Source: Amoebophrya sp. A120 (lineage: Eukaryota > Sar > Dinophyceae > Syndiniales > Amoebophryaceae). Taken from it: a stretch of DNA of 64,000 bases. A model generated the notes under the pieces. It was not told where the DNA came from, made no database searches, and worked only from the letters and a program-made list of their open reading frames with translations. Made by a program: the position numbers and the translations under genes. The stretch spans positions 3,621,420 through 3,685,419 of the forward strand of contig CAJINV010000008.1 of assembly GCA_905178155.1 (NCBI GenBank). The letters run 5' to 3'. This document shows positions 13,901 through 26,300 of the stretch, piece by piece. Numbering within the stretch: the stretch's first letter is position 1; each line of letters opens with the position of its first letter.

Positions 13901-14654
13901 TACTTCTTGGCTTTTTTTTTGCCCGATATTCTCGAGAATACACTCAGAAGTGCACAAAACAGCTTTGTAAGCTTGTTTATGATAAAGATAAATATATGAA
14001 TAGCAACGTAAATAAGCACGACCACACTTGAAATGCTGAAGCAAATCCCTACAAGAACCCGTCTACTATTTTACAGGAGCAGCGTCCGCACAGCAATTGC
14101 AGCAGGCTGCAGCGTATCAAATGTAAAAATGTCTGGGTCTGGAAAAATTCACGTTTGTCATGCTTGTCTGGCATGACTCTTAAATCTGTCATGCACGTTA
14201 CCCAAGAGCTCCGTTTTTCTGTGATGCAGAGGCACAGTTTGTCATGCAGAATAGGCAACACCTAGGAGCTCAGAAACTTGTCATGCTGAGCCAGCATTCG
14301 TAGCCTCATCATGAGACGCTACCCAGCATCACAAGTTTCCAGACCCAGACATTTTTTCAGTTGATACAGTGATGGCAGAGCAGAGCCTGCAGATGAATGG
14401 TGCCGGTAACCACGATCGAGGAAACGGGGTAGATGCTTTGTTCTCGGACAATGTGATGAACAACGACGCGGACTTGCAAGACATGATGGGTTATCCTGTG
14501 CAAAAGTATCGCACTCGTACTAATTGCAGTTGTGCATGACAAATTTCCTTTCCAAGGTAAAACAGCATGACAAATGCAATTCTTTATGCTGTTAAAATTT
14601 GCAATGCAATTTATACCAGTGCCATGGTTTTGCAATTCATATGGTCCTGTTTGA
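7940..14654 (+). CDS. Large low-complexity protein, probably nuclear, 11 exons
   Basis: Exons: 7940-8744, 9121-9423, 9769-10290, 10622-12007, 12214-12299, 12559-12649, 12934-13307, 13551-13899, 14077-14112, 14370-14499, 14651-14654. The sum is 4086 nt, or 1361 aa. Four introns are GT-AG (9424-9768, 10291-10621, 13308-13550, 13900-14076) and six are introners. I recognise no domain. Visible parts: Ala/Gly/Pro/Gln-rich N-terminus; acidic stretch around residues 560-620; a folded-looking helical block around 715-830 (FHQFDWKCLSLNRIVEKL, then VVDTYYLVDAVKRDVHMIQ) running into a charged coiled coil; a bipartite basic nuclear-localisation-like run near 924 (KPKKAKRKAQPKKKTK); a second helical block near 1085-1165 (LMHDFVRNWLPSYDEAEMEL); an acidic DSDSDDDVPKF motif and polyGln near 1225-1300. 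The overall style suggests a chromatin or transcription-associated scaffold, which is inference. The stop depends on how the last introner is removed. Confidence 0.7.
8745..9120 (+). mobile_element. Introner, family A (diverged)
   Basis: Direct repeat TTTG (8741-8744 and 9117-9120). The left end reads TATCAAATGCAAATATATTT followed by GTCTGG.GTCTGGAA; the right end is a diverged complement (CTTCCAGAAGGCCCAGATCG, then ATTTGCAATGCATA). Splicing gives ..NLFAPNSNTRMPPR.. in frame. Confidence 0.8.
12008..12213 (+). mobile_element. Introner, family C
   Basis: Direct repeat TACCAGT (12001-12007 and 12207-12213), seven bases. Inverted ends are TTACAAAAGCACTTCTGCAC on the left and TACTTTTGTACAGGA on the right, with TATAC inside both. 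Excision gives ..APYQYSGNNKN.. in frame. Confidence 0.85.
12300..12558 (+). mobile_element. Introner, family D
   Basis: Short direct repeat GAT (12297-12299 and 12556-12558). The left end TATGAGAGTGCAC and right end GTGCACTATCATA are inverted copies. It joins an acidic DSEDD stretch to EDNDRKSS in frame. Confidence 0.8.
12650..12933 (+). mobile_element. Introner, family B, 31-nt inverted repeat
   Basis: Direct repeat GCGGA (12645-12649 and 12929-12933). The left end from 12650 reads TATCCTGAGTAAAAACGTAC and continues CCACACCAGAGT; the right end is its reverse complement with one mismatch over about 31 positions. Interior has the TTGTAATGCAG and CATGCGTGA motifs typical of the window's elements. 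Confidence 0.9.
14113..14369 (+). mobile_element. Introner, family A
   Basis: Direct repeat CAG (14110-14112 and 14367-14369). Left end TATCAAATGTAAAAATGTCT then GGGTCTGGAA; right end TTTCCAGACCCAGACATTTT then TTCAGTTGATA. The interior contains several CATGACAA/TTGTCATGC motifs. Confidence 0.85.
14500..14650 (+). mobile_element. Introner, family C, at the 3' end of a CDS
   Basis: Direct repeat TCCTGT (14494-14499 and 14645-14650). Left end GCAAAAGTATCGCACTCGTA; right end TATACCAGTGCCATGGTTTT then GCAATTCATA. With this join the protein ends two codons later at TGA 14652-14654. The neighbouring frame (VLFEDEEPDGVE, stop near 14680) also looks coding-like, so the exact join and stop are uncertain. 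Confidence 0.7.
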
Positions 14655-17391
14655 GGACGAAGAGCCTGACGGTGTAGAGTGACAGCGGCACACCTAAGTA
14701 CTACTACTAGGGGCATCAAAGAAGATAACTGGTCGACTGTCACAATCTTTGACAACTACCGCAACGAACTGCATGTTGTGGTGCGTACGAAGATAAATAC
14801 AAGTGGCCAGCGTCCGAAGTGGAGCGTGCATATAACGCCACCTGACAGACCTACTCAGAGCGACAGCATAACACTCCAAATCTTTTCTACTGCAGCGACA
14901 AAAAAAAACGTATCTGTTATACACCCCTTTGAACTCATCTACGCGACATGAGCAGCGATCCAAAAGAAATGCACACCACAGGAAGTGTAGTTTACGTCCT
15001 AGTCCTTGCGCCGGCTGTGCAGAGCGACAAGCGCCAGCGTCGTGGCAATATATGGCTTGTTCTGAAGCAAGGGTAGGTCCATCAGCGACGCCTACTGTCT
15101 TTGAGTATTCTGTGATTTTGAAAAGTTTGAGCTTTCGTGCAGTTAGTTCCGCTGCACGCTCCGCGGTTCAACTAGGGTTTTTCGTCATCCTGTGTATGGG
15201 AGAGACCAGCCTCCACACGGTGCGGAAAATTTGGCGCTGCTAGGACGTTAGGGTTAGTAGCGCTCCCGCTCTCGCTGTGACAGACTTTGTGGCAGTAGTA
15301 TCCACATTTCCAGCCCTTTAATAATAAGCCAAATAATTCTCGTCGTGTGTAAGAGAATAGAGCGAGGGAACGCGAGGGGGGGGGTCAGTGAGGGAGCGAC
15401 ATTCTTTTAATGCGTATTTGTTAGTTTGAGATTATTTAAGTAGAAACTGTCGACTTGTGTTCCGATCATGATGGGTCGCGCGGTGGGGATTGACCACGTG
15501 TTTTCGGCTTTGTTCGTGAATTTCCCATCACACCGCTTGGCGTGACAGATGTATCTATGGTTTGGATAGTGCGGTACGTCTCGAAGTGGTCGGATACACT
15601 ACATATTTAGATAGAATCGCATGGCCACGCGATGCAGATTTACGGCTGCAGTTGAAGAGAAACGGACTGTCCGCGGTGTGCGGAAAAGCTGACGAATGCA
15701 GAGAAAGTGGATGTGATGCGGTGCCCTGGATCCAACAGCAAAAAGCTCAACCGCCAAGCCCTCGGCGTACCAGGATGATTTTTATCATCGCAGCACTTTC
15801 GCCTTCCCTCGCATGCAATGACGCGCCGAAGTTGATGACCAGCGATTAACGAAATTGAGAAAGAAAAACGCAATCCACGAGCGCAGTGTTGCACTAAGTG
15901 AGGCACTTTGCGCTGATTCCCTGTTCAGGGGCGCATGCATAGCTAGACCGAAGGTGGCAGGGCTGGGAAAACGAAAAAAAATAAAACTCAATGCAAGGAT
16001 TGTGGCCTCGGTCAAGGACAAGAATCAGGTGCACGTCGGACGCCGTGACGAGAGCTTGCGGAGCCTTTATATATTGAGATTGGGCCTGGCCTCTGGGGAA
16101 GGTAGAAGGGCACGCGCTGACGAGGTTCCAACCTTTGGCCGAACGTACCCAGACCACCCATCCAAGGAAACGCTTACTAGTGTGGGTAGAACGAGTTGGA
16201 GGCGAATTGCGCACCATGGATGAGCAGGTGCGAGCATGTGGCTGTTCGAATGTTCGCACGACAATTCCTCGCTCAATCCCAGAGACGAAAAAGTCTGTGT
16301 TGTTTACTTAGCTTGTTCAGAGAAAAAGGGACAGGTGAACGAAGCACGCAAGAAGAGCCTGCGCAAAATGTGAGTCGATAGAGGATCTAATATTATGCAC
16401 CCTATAATGCCGCTCCAGCGCCTGCGGAGGCTTGTTTCCGCAGCGATATTGGACAATGGCAATGTCGGCGCGGTTGTTTTAGCACCCCAAACATTTATAT
16501 TTTCTAGCACAAGCTGCACTGCGACGGAAAAAGCGCAAATATTCCTTGATATGAAACCTATGTTCGGGCAGCCCAAGTTGGTGCGGCTGCGCCATCCGAC
16601 GAGAACTAGCGTTCGGTTCTCCGTTGAGCCGTTTCAAGGTAAAGCTGTTCGGAACATTGCTAGGATACAGATCATCGATCACCGACGCGCCCCGTCTTTG
16701 CGTACGCTATCTATGGTCTCGCGTTTCCGTTTCGCAATCGGTTTATCCGTGACAGGTAAAGTCATGCTCGAAACAAAGGAAAAGGCAGTCGATCAGCTGT
16801 GCATCTCCTTTCAGACCCTGAAGGAAGTATGGTTGGACGATCATGGCTATCGCAACTTTTGGCATTTCTGGAATAAGTACTTACTTACCATGATTGCAAA
16901 TCCATGGATCATCTTCAGTATGATCGATCCATTCGTGTAGTTTTTTCTAACAGAGCGAGGTCCGGCGCTTGGTCTAAGGTCTCTCTTGCGTGTTTTTGTT
17001 TTTTTTTTCGGTCCTCCATAATTCTTGTCGTGCACATACCACATTGCTCATATTTATCAGACTTATTTTCATTATCCCTGGCCGAACGGTAGTGCCACTG
17101 CCTGCCGAAGCCGATGTTTGTTGAAATGATGCAGCGCATTCGCACGGGCTGTCTCTAGCGCGTACTAGCACGGGTGCCGCCTATAGATACAGAACTACGT
17201 GGTCGTGTAGTTTTCCCCCTTCAACATACTTTCTGCAGTCTCGGTCATTCTTCCTACATGCAGCTGCAATTCTTGCGGAGGAGATACTTATTTGGATTTG
17301 CGCCTTTCGTGTTAGATTAGTGCCGACCTTGGCGTACTAGGCCAGTGACGAGACAAGTGACAATGCGGCGAAAAAAATGAAGATATAAGTG
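14655..17391. other. Intergenic spacer
   Basis: About 2.7 kb without a supported gene. The longest + frame (16395-16940, 181 codons) has no family signature and no clear coding bias. A run of Gs occurs near 15371-15380. Nothing else stands out. Confidence 0.55.
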
Positions 17392-20300
17392 ATGAATCTT
17401 TTCCTACCTTCAATCTTCTTGTCGAGAATGACTCTCATGTTTCTGTTCCGCATGGGAATCCGCTCTCTATCGGTGTGGACAGCATTTATTTTGCTCATGT
17501 GTCGTCCGCCTGGAGGAGGGCCTACACCGTTTTTCTTCGCCGCTGCCTACTACCTTCCCTACCCGCCCTACTACCGCGCACCCTGCGAATGCGAGGAACA
17601 CAACCGAGCGCACCGCTGGCTGATCGAGGTCATGCTGGCGGACATGTTTGCAAACCCGCGAAGAAGTATGAGTTTTTACCGGTACGACCCGAATGCCCCA
17701 GCCAACTTACGGGAATTTTTCGAGAACTTAAACGACGATGGTTGGTGCCAGCGGTTTATCTCGGGGACGTACTTCGACGTGTTGCGAGAGCGGGGAAAAA
17801 TTCTGAAATTCTACATCGATTTGGTCGAGCAGAAGCAGTTTTGTCTCCCTTTAGAACTTCTCATCCAGATGCTGTATGCGTTGCAAGTAATATGTCTGGG
17901 CCTGGATGAAAGTTGTGATAGGCAAGGCCTCTAGGCTTGACAAATTGTCGAGCTGCTATGTGTTGCGTATTCCGCAGGGCGAACTGCGTCTATGCATGCC
18001 TGACAGGAGGCTGTTCTCGTTGCACAGCATCACAGAGTCTCAGGTCATGTCAGACAACCTTTGCACATCAATGCACTTTCCTGGAGGGCGAAGGCCTCAT
18101 ACAATCCCGCACCATCTCAGACAAGCACGACAAGCCTGGCTAGCTACTCATATTCCAAACCCAGACAACCTATTTCTAGTTAATATGCTGTGCCTTCAGA
18201 CCATGATCGAGGACATGCGGTTCACCCACGTTTACCGGCAAGACAAGGCGGAGTTGCTGCACGTATACCAGAATCAAATGCTGTTGTTGGACTCCATCGG
18301 GCAAATTTTGCCCTTGGTGATCCATTATGCATTGCAAACATGTCTGGGTCTGCAAGGATGCGAACTTGTGATGCGTGTTGTGGATCATACGAAAATCTGT
18401 TTTGCATGACTTGCAAAAGGCCCCCATTTCTGGCCATGCTGAGAGGGCATTTCTCATGCAGAATAGGCATCACCAAGGGGCTGCAGAACCTGTGATGCTG
18501 GGCACTGCATAATTCCAGACTTGGTGGATCTTGGATAAACTGCATGACAAATACCGGAATCTTCCAGACCCAGACATATTTGCACTGCATATCCACTGCT
18601 TCGCCGACGAGCCGTTCTTCAGTCTGGGAGAGGAACGAGCCGGGATCGTGCAGGAGAGCAGTTTACGCATGGATGAAGATTTATTTCCTGGCGGGGCTAG
18701 ATTTGTCATGCGAGATTGCTATCATGCCGGGGGGAAGATTTGTGTTGTTTGAACATGGAAAAGATTGGGGACTAGCTTTTGTGGTGCCGGAAGGCAGCTT
18801 GATATCATTCAGGTAACGCATGAAAGTGTATTTTAATCTGTCCCGTAAAACATCTGATGTGGTTACTTACTTATGTTGTACAAATTGGTAGCACGCTACA
18901 AGAACTTTCGCTTTCCAGGTGTCCAGGGATACTGTTTTGCATTCGATACAGCCTGGTGAGTTCGAAGAAGAAGGTCTGGAACTTGTTTGGTCGCGCTGAC
19001 GGGGAAGCCGCGTCACCTGGCACAAGCAACTTTCATCCTCCTGAGGTGCCACGAGATCAGCTGGAAGGTATGTTCGGCCAGAACAACGTCCAGCGGCGCC
19101 AGGTCCTCGTGCACTGGGACAGCCTGCGCACGGAATTGGCAGCGTTGGAGTTGTATGCACTGCAAAAGTATTGCATCAGTATCACAACTACGTAGAATTT
19201 GAAGTTGAAAAGTGAAATTTGTTTTGCTGCGTTCCCTGAGGATTGAAATTCGTCGTGCGTGACTGCATTTTGCACGAGTGCAATTATACGTTTGCACAGG
19301 ATGAGTTGAAAACGTACGGCCCGAAAATTCCGGCCGAAATAGCAACGGGAGCGGGCGGTCGAACAGCCTCGAAGATAGATGGCGCAAGCTTTTTTCTCCG
19401 CAACCTGAAGCACTACCACCACCAGTGGGCGTCCGTCATCCGTGCGGCTGATTTGGTGGAGACCTACTGGATATCAACTGCAAATGTTTCTGAGTCTGGA
19501 AGAATGCGAACTTCAACTTGCGATGTGGTTTGCCTGTCTTTCTTTGGAAGGCAAAAATGTGTGGTGCGCATTAATTGGTCAGCAGAAAATGCGCAGTAGG
19601 AGGAGTAGAAGGCATTTCGCATGCAGACTACAGCCTAGGGGAAGAGCCCCCCACAATTTATCGCGATGTGTGCACAATGCTAGACAACTGTCTTGCAGAT
19701 GCAAAAACTGCATGAGGCCGCATGTCGGCTGCGTTCTTCCACCAGACGAACCAGACACGTTGCAATGCATACTGGAGCTGGTTCGAGAAGTATCCCACGA
19801 AAAAAGTGTTACAGTTACACATTTGTAGTCAATTCAGCAACACAAATTTCTCTGCATGAGAGAGAAAAATAATGCAGAAATCCTACGGGAAAACACCTAT
19901 AAAATCAGGCTCCTATGCATATCCGGCATGACAGAGCTTGTCTGTCTTGCTTGGCCTGCAACACAATGTGTAACTGCAACACTTTTTTCTCACGATAAGA
20001 AGCAGCTCTCGAAGGATCGGCAGGGCTGGGTGGACGAGGAGGTGAGGCTTTGCGAGGGGTTCGGGTTGTTATGAGAGTGCACAACTCCGCCTCCGCCTCA
20101 TTTCTTTGTAAGGCGCGAACAGCAAAAATACAAACACCAGCACGCGCCGTAGAGCCTACGCATGACAAATTTATGCATCTTAAGTTTGGGCTTCCAGGAT
20201 CTGTCATGCAAACAGTGGCACAAGGCAGCGATTGGATTTAAGACATTGCATGACAAATGAGGAGGATGGGGAGTTTTGCACTCTTATAGTTGTACGAGAC

Positions 20301-23300
20301 GCAGGACGTGCTACCGAACCGGGATAGACATCTGTTCATCCCGGCGATCGACCTAGCAACGGTCTACGAGAACGACAAGGAAAGAATCGACGCTGTCATT
20401 CCCATATCGGATGCACAAATGTTTGGTTCTGGAAACTTGTGATGCTAAAATGTGGATGCTGGAAGCATTTCCGAATGCAGCCGAGTTCGACAACTGTCCA
20501 GAGCGCTGTCTTATAGGAAATCCGCACGAGGAACTGCGTGTTTGCATGTACAAACGAGGCTGCGACTTTAGTTGGTTATACAATACAGAGTTTTCCAGAC
20601 CCAGACATCTTTGCATTAGATATCCCAAGCACCCGCAGACAAACCAGCCGGTGTGCAGGTTCCTCGCGTCCCTCCCAATCCCGCAGAACTTGACCGACTC
20701 GGCGTCGGTGTTGGCCAAGCACCGGGCGGCATTGGTGCGGCTACAGGGGAATACGCTGTATCTGGACCTAACTGCTTACGGCGGGTTTTCGAATCTGTTC
20801 GACTGCGAGAAAGCAGACCCGTATCCTGTGTAAAAACGTCCTTACCCCATAGTCAAGTTGGTAAATCTGCAACACAAATCTCAAAGTTTTGGGAGGTTGG
20901 CATGACAAGTTTCCATCTGTAGCGTCGTGCTGTTTAGCAAGGGAAACCGCATGAGAAAGCCAGCCTCTCATCCTGTTTGCAGCATTACAAAGTCCAAAAA
21001 ACGAGTGGAAATGCCTCCCATGCAGATCCGGACTACAAACGTTCCGGTCATTGCGCATTTGCATGACAACTCTGGGGAGATGATGGTGATGGCATTTCGG
21101 TGTCCGCCTGACCCACCTTCCCTGCGTGACAGCCATCTGCGGCCATTTACACAGGGGGAAGCAAAGTGTGTCGCGCTTCGGTTTAGCATGAAAACTCTGG
21201 GGCGGGGACGTTTTTACACAGGATAATGCGTACGGTACCTTCTGGAGCCGGATCGGGGGCATGCTCTTCTCGACGCACTGCGCGCCGAAGAAACAGGACG
21301 AGGAGGAGGACGAGGAGGATAATGCGCCGCCGGCCCCCGGACATCAAGCAACTCATGCCAGCCACAAAGACGGACAGCCGCCGCGGCAACACGACGGTCA
21401 AGAACAGCTGGAAAGAAGAAGTCTGGACGACGAAAATGCGGATAGGAGCTCGACGTTGACCACTACGCAACCGGTGGTACGACGTGAAGAATTATCAGCC
21501 CGCAACGTCCTGCGGCTACAGGACGGCACCGAAATCGAGATGCATGACGAATCGAAACCGTGGGCGCAGAACGCGCTCTCGGGTCGCGAATTGAGCGAGA
21601 ACATGCCCTTCTTCGATTGGGTCAAAGCGAAGGAGAAGGTGACGCTGGAGTGCGACGTGGATCCAAAACGGGAGCAGCTACGCATCGAGCGACACTTGCT
21701 CCAGTACATGCGAAGGTACCCGCACCACGAAAATCAAAACATGCTGGCAAAACTGCTCGTGGAGCAGGAGAAAACTACACAAGCGCGGCAAGCAGCGGGG
21801 GTCCAACCAGCGCAGCGGTGGTATCATGTTCAGCAGCACGGAGAACAACTGGACCAGGAACTAGAGCAGGAACCAGACCAGAATTTACATCACAACGTCC
21901 TCGAAGATGAGAAAGAGCCGATCATAGCGCGCCCATTTTTACCATCGCGTGAAGAAGTGGAAGAACAGCGAAGAACGTACAGACTGGTCAACTATCACAA
22001 GCACCAGGGCTCCCCCTTCGGGTCAGCTTCGAGGCTGGCTGGGACAGGAGCGCGCCAAGATGTAGTAGACCCCAGCAGCGGCAGCGGGGGCAAGAACACG
22101 ATGAGTGACAACTCCGCGCAGGGTCGTGGTCCTACCTTATCTTTCAAGAACACAAACGCGCGCACCCATTCTGTCGCCTGTTTCTCTTTGATTACCTACC
22201 CGTACGAGACCGACGCGATGGCAGCGCTTTCAGAAACGGTGGCCCCGCATTGCGACGAGTTCCTCTTCTTTGTCGCGAACCGCACGAGTCCGGCCAGGTT
22301 TAACGGGTACAGGGTGCACGACTTGGACATTGTCGAGGACGAGTGGAGGCAATCCTCGAAGCAAGTCAACTTCCTGCAAAAGTGGTCGGCGATCTTGCTC
22401 GAGTTAATGCGAGAAAAAAGGATTGGTTTATAATGGTGTAACTTTGTGAAGATGCGCATTTGCTCGCGTCTGTCATGCTGGTCCTGCGTTATTGTAGTGT
22501 AAAAGTAAATTAATTTAATTTCAAGTGCGTTCTCGCTTCCTATCTGCGTATGATAATATCATATTTTGCTTTCATGCCACTGCTCCTGCAAATAAAAGTT
22601 CCGCTTGCACACTTTTTTTCTTGGATACAAGTCGTACGAGCACTACTACAGCAACGACGCGCTGGATGGTGGGCTGGAGTTGGCCGCGAAGCAATTGGAA
22701 CAGCGGGAGGACCGGTTGTCGGAAATCATGCGGGGACGGATTTACGTGCCCAAAGAGAGCGTTCTGACCGCGGGGGAGGAGGAGCGGAGGCTGTATGCGG
22801 AGGTAGAAGGACATGAACAAGCAGCGTCCGGAGAAGATCATGTTGAAGATCAAATGCAAAGTGATCTTCTTCCAAATGTTTCTACGGATGAAAAATCCTC
22901 CAATCAACGGACGCCGTTTCTCGGCGAATATGTGCCTTTCGGCGTCGCTGATGATTTCGAGGACTCAACGTCGGACGAAGCATCGAAAAGAAAAGCCGCT
23001 ACTTCATCACCGGCGCGCGAAAGGGACATACTAGCAAAGCAGGAAGTTATATTCCCCCGCAAAACCGATTTTGCTTCGGAGCAGGAGCAGGTTTTCTACG
23101 AGTCGCGCCGAAACTTCCACGGAACTATCCCACCCGGGGCGGACCACTGGCAGATCGTGCGAAGGTTTCCCAGTGACTTGTCCGATTTGAAAACGGATAG
23201 CGAGCGCATGACACTGCTTAACGAGTTAGAGAAGGCGCAAAAGGTATCCAATGGAAAAGAAGTATGTTGCTCGTTGTACTAGGTGCGTGGTTACATTGCA

Positions 23301-26300
23301 TGGCAGCTTTCTTTTCTAACCTAATAAACCTTAACCTAGCCTCAGTCGCGGATGACCATGTAGAACAAATCGTTGTCAAGCTGGTAGGAGCTCGTCCCCG
23401 ATTTAGGTACTGATAATAAATGCGGTTATTTAAATAACTTCTACAACTAGAAGAACTAGTGCAAGAGCAAGTCCGAGACTTCGACTTGTAGTATTGCATA
23501 CAAGGAGTACAAATTCGCGAAGTTCAAATTTGAAAAGCATGTGGAAGCGATCACACAGATACAGGGGGAGTATGAAGAACAGGAGAGCAGTTCTGGATCT
23601 CGTCCCGACGCCGAACCGCAGAACGGATTGAACAACGTCAAACCCGCAGCGGATTCGATAGATGGCACGGATGAAGTCTTCAGTGAGGACAGAGATGAAC
23701 AAAGGGAACTACAAGAAAGTGGCGAAAGTAGCAGAACAGACCTTCCTAGACAACCCCCGACGTCGTCAAGCATCCACTCTAAGCTGAAATTCATTCCTGA
23801 TTGGTACTGTTTCCTTGAGTCCGACGTGTATTTCATCCCCGAAAACTTCAAGCGCTACGCACTCCTGAACAACTACGACCCGTGGCGGCAAGCGTTGTTC
23901 CTCGGCCACGTGTGGTTGTACGGGAACATTTTGATGGGGCAGGTGACCGAGCACAACTACGGTTCCTGTCTGAGTCGCAGAGCCTACGCGAAGTTGGCGG
24001 TGAAGTTTCAGCAGCTGAAACTCGACGAACTGGAGGAGGAGCGGATTTTGCTGGAAAAAGCGCAGCGGAAAGTGCGGGGAAAGTTGCTGGAGGTGAAAGA
24101 ATTCTTGGAGAATATTGAAACTTCGAAAGGACAACCAGAACCTGCTCCTGTGTTGCGCGAAGAGATGCTATCCTCCTCCTTCTGGATCAAAGCCGAGCAG
24201 GAGAGAATCTGGAAGTCGCAGGAGGTTGGTGTCGAGCACGTGGAAGGGATTCTCCCCGGGGAAATTTTTTCGGAAAGACCCGCGAGGACCGCAACAGTGC
24301 CCGCGGGCGAGCTGCAGGAGGAAGATGACCCCGTAGCTACCGACTTCGTTGTCGCTTCAAGACAAGATGAACGGGTGCGAACAGGTGCTGGCGAAGATCA
24401 TGATGATGCGAAAAAAGAAGTAGTACAACTTCTACCACTACTAGAGCAACAGGCCTCTACTGGAGGTCCTGCACCCACTGAAAAATCTCGTCAACAAGAA
24501 GACGAAACATCAGTAGAGCCTTCCTCGACATCAATATTAACTTTTGACGTGGTTCTGAGCCAATTCCACCACCTTCAAAAAGTGTATTCCGATCTGCAAA
24601 CGCGTTCGCCGTCCCTGAAAGATCCGGAGCTCTACCTCGGCCGCGTCCGCCCCAGTTCCGCAAACCACTTCGGCACGAGAAGGATCCCGTCCCACTTTCA
24701 ATGCCTCCCCTGGAAACCCTATGAGTGGCACGATTCCATCGGGATTGTCCAAGCCTGTCTGTTCGACATCGGCGTCTTCTCCCAGAATCCGCAAAAGGTG
24801 ACGGACAGTCTGGGGCGGTACTACTACGCGCAGGCCCTGAACCGGGTGAGGGAACTGTCCCCGCCGGTGAAGGCCTATGGATTGCAAAAGTGTCTGGGTC
24901 TGGAAGAGTGCAAGATTTGTGATGCAGGTTTTCCATGACCCATGAGGTCTGGAATGCGAGACCCAGCATGACAGATTTTCTGAGGTCTCTATCATGCCTT
25001 TCCTGCATGAGAAACCCCCTCCCAACTTGGTCAAAAGCGGACAGCTCTTGGTACTCACGCAACACAGATTTTTGCATCATTCAGATTGTCTATTGTTTCA
25101 GATTTAGCATGACAAGTTGCATTCTTCCAGACCCAGACATTTTTGCATTTGATAAGGCCAACGACATGACGATCTTGGCGCCGCGGGATGTGCAAGAGCA
25201 GTACAAAATGCTCAAGGGGATGTGGGTGGCGCGGGTGCACGAGAACAAGATCTGTCTGGCGAAGCGGCGGGAGAAGCAGATGCTGCGTTTGTTGTACCTG
25301 GAAAAAACCGCGAAGGTGTTTGTGGGACAAGAGTTTGGTGATGCCCAGGAAGTTGTAGAGGTCGATATGCAACAAGTACAAGCCGACGGTCGTGTTGACA
25401 ACAAGAACGACGAGACGATGGAAGACCAACAAGACCTTCATGTTGCTGATGACAGTGCTGAAGGACATCATCAAACCGACGAGCAGATGAAACGAGAAGC
25501 TACTACAACAATTGTATCGACCCTCCACGCGGACGCGCACAGTCTTCTCTACGGGCAGCACTACTTGGCGTACGGAGACACCGGCGGACTGGACGCGGAA
25601 ACAATGGCAAGGGTAGCTGCGCAGACAGCCGTGACAGATTTTGCAGCTTCGTCTCAACAGCACCGGAACTACAACTCCAGGAGGCAGCTGACAGGCATGT
25701 CAGATGAAAGTAAAAATGGTAATAGAGCGGGACTAAATATTAAAGATTCGCACTTCACCGATGCCACCGCGATGGAGAACGTGCAGAATCTCGTCACGGA
25801 CAGCTTTGCAAAAACGAAAATTTTGGAAAAAGACAGTCGGATGAGCGAGGCAAAGTACGGGCTTGTGGATGAGGTAGTTGGAGAGCATTATCTAGATGAT
25901 GATGTTGTGGATCAACGCACCACGACCACCCAGGATAGTACCCGCCGCGCCACCTCTGCACGACCATCATCTTCCCGTCACCACCTCTTTTCCGAGTCCG
26001 AGCTTCTCGAGTTAGCGGAAGACGGAAAGCTCGAGGCGGCAGTGAATACACAAGATGCAGAGAATCATGCACGAAGCACCGTCCCCTTTTCCACACTGAA
26101 CGCCATCCTGAAAGCGTACGAAGAAGACCAAAAACCGACGTTCGCCTACTCGGAATTCCCCATTTGCTTTCACGGGCACCGGGCGAAAACGCTGAATCAA
26201 GAGGTCATCGTGCGGATATGCACCGCAAATTGTATGATTGAATGTCGTCGTCTGGACGATGAACTCGAATGCACACAATTCTACGTTTTCCGTGTTGAGC

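Noticed and set aside
16395-16940. 181-codon open frame in the spacer upstream of the GT31-like gene
   Set aside because: No motif or family resemblance, no low-complexity style like the real genes, and its composition equals the spacer; an ORF of this size can occur by chance.
18919-19010. Alternative frame of the exon (VLHSIQPGEFEEEGLELVW)
   Set aside because: It looks protein-like but stops at 19003 and does not match the phase of the upstream GT-AG intron; the frame chosen stays open to the next introner.
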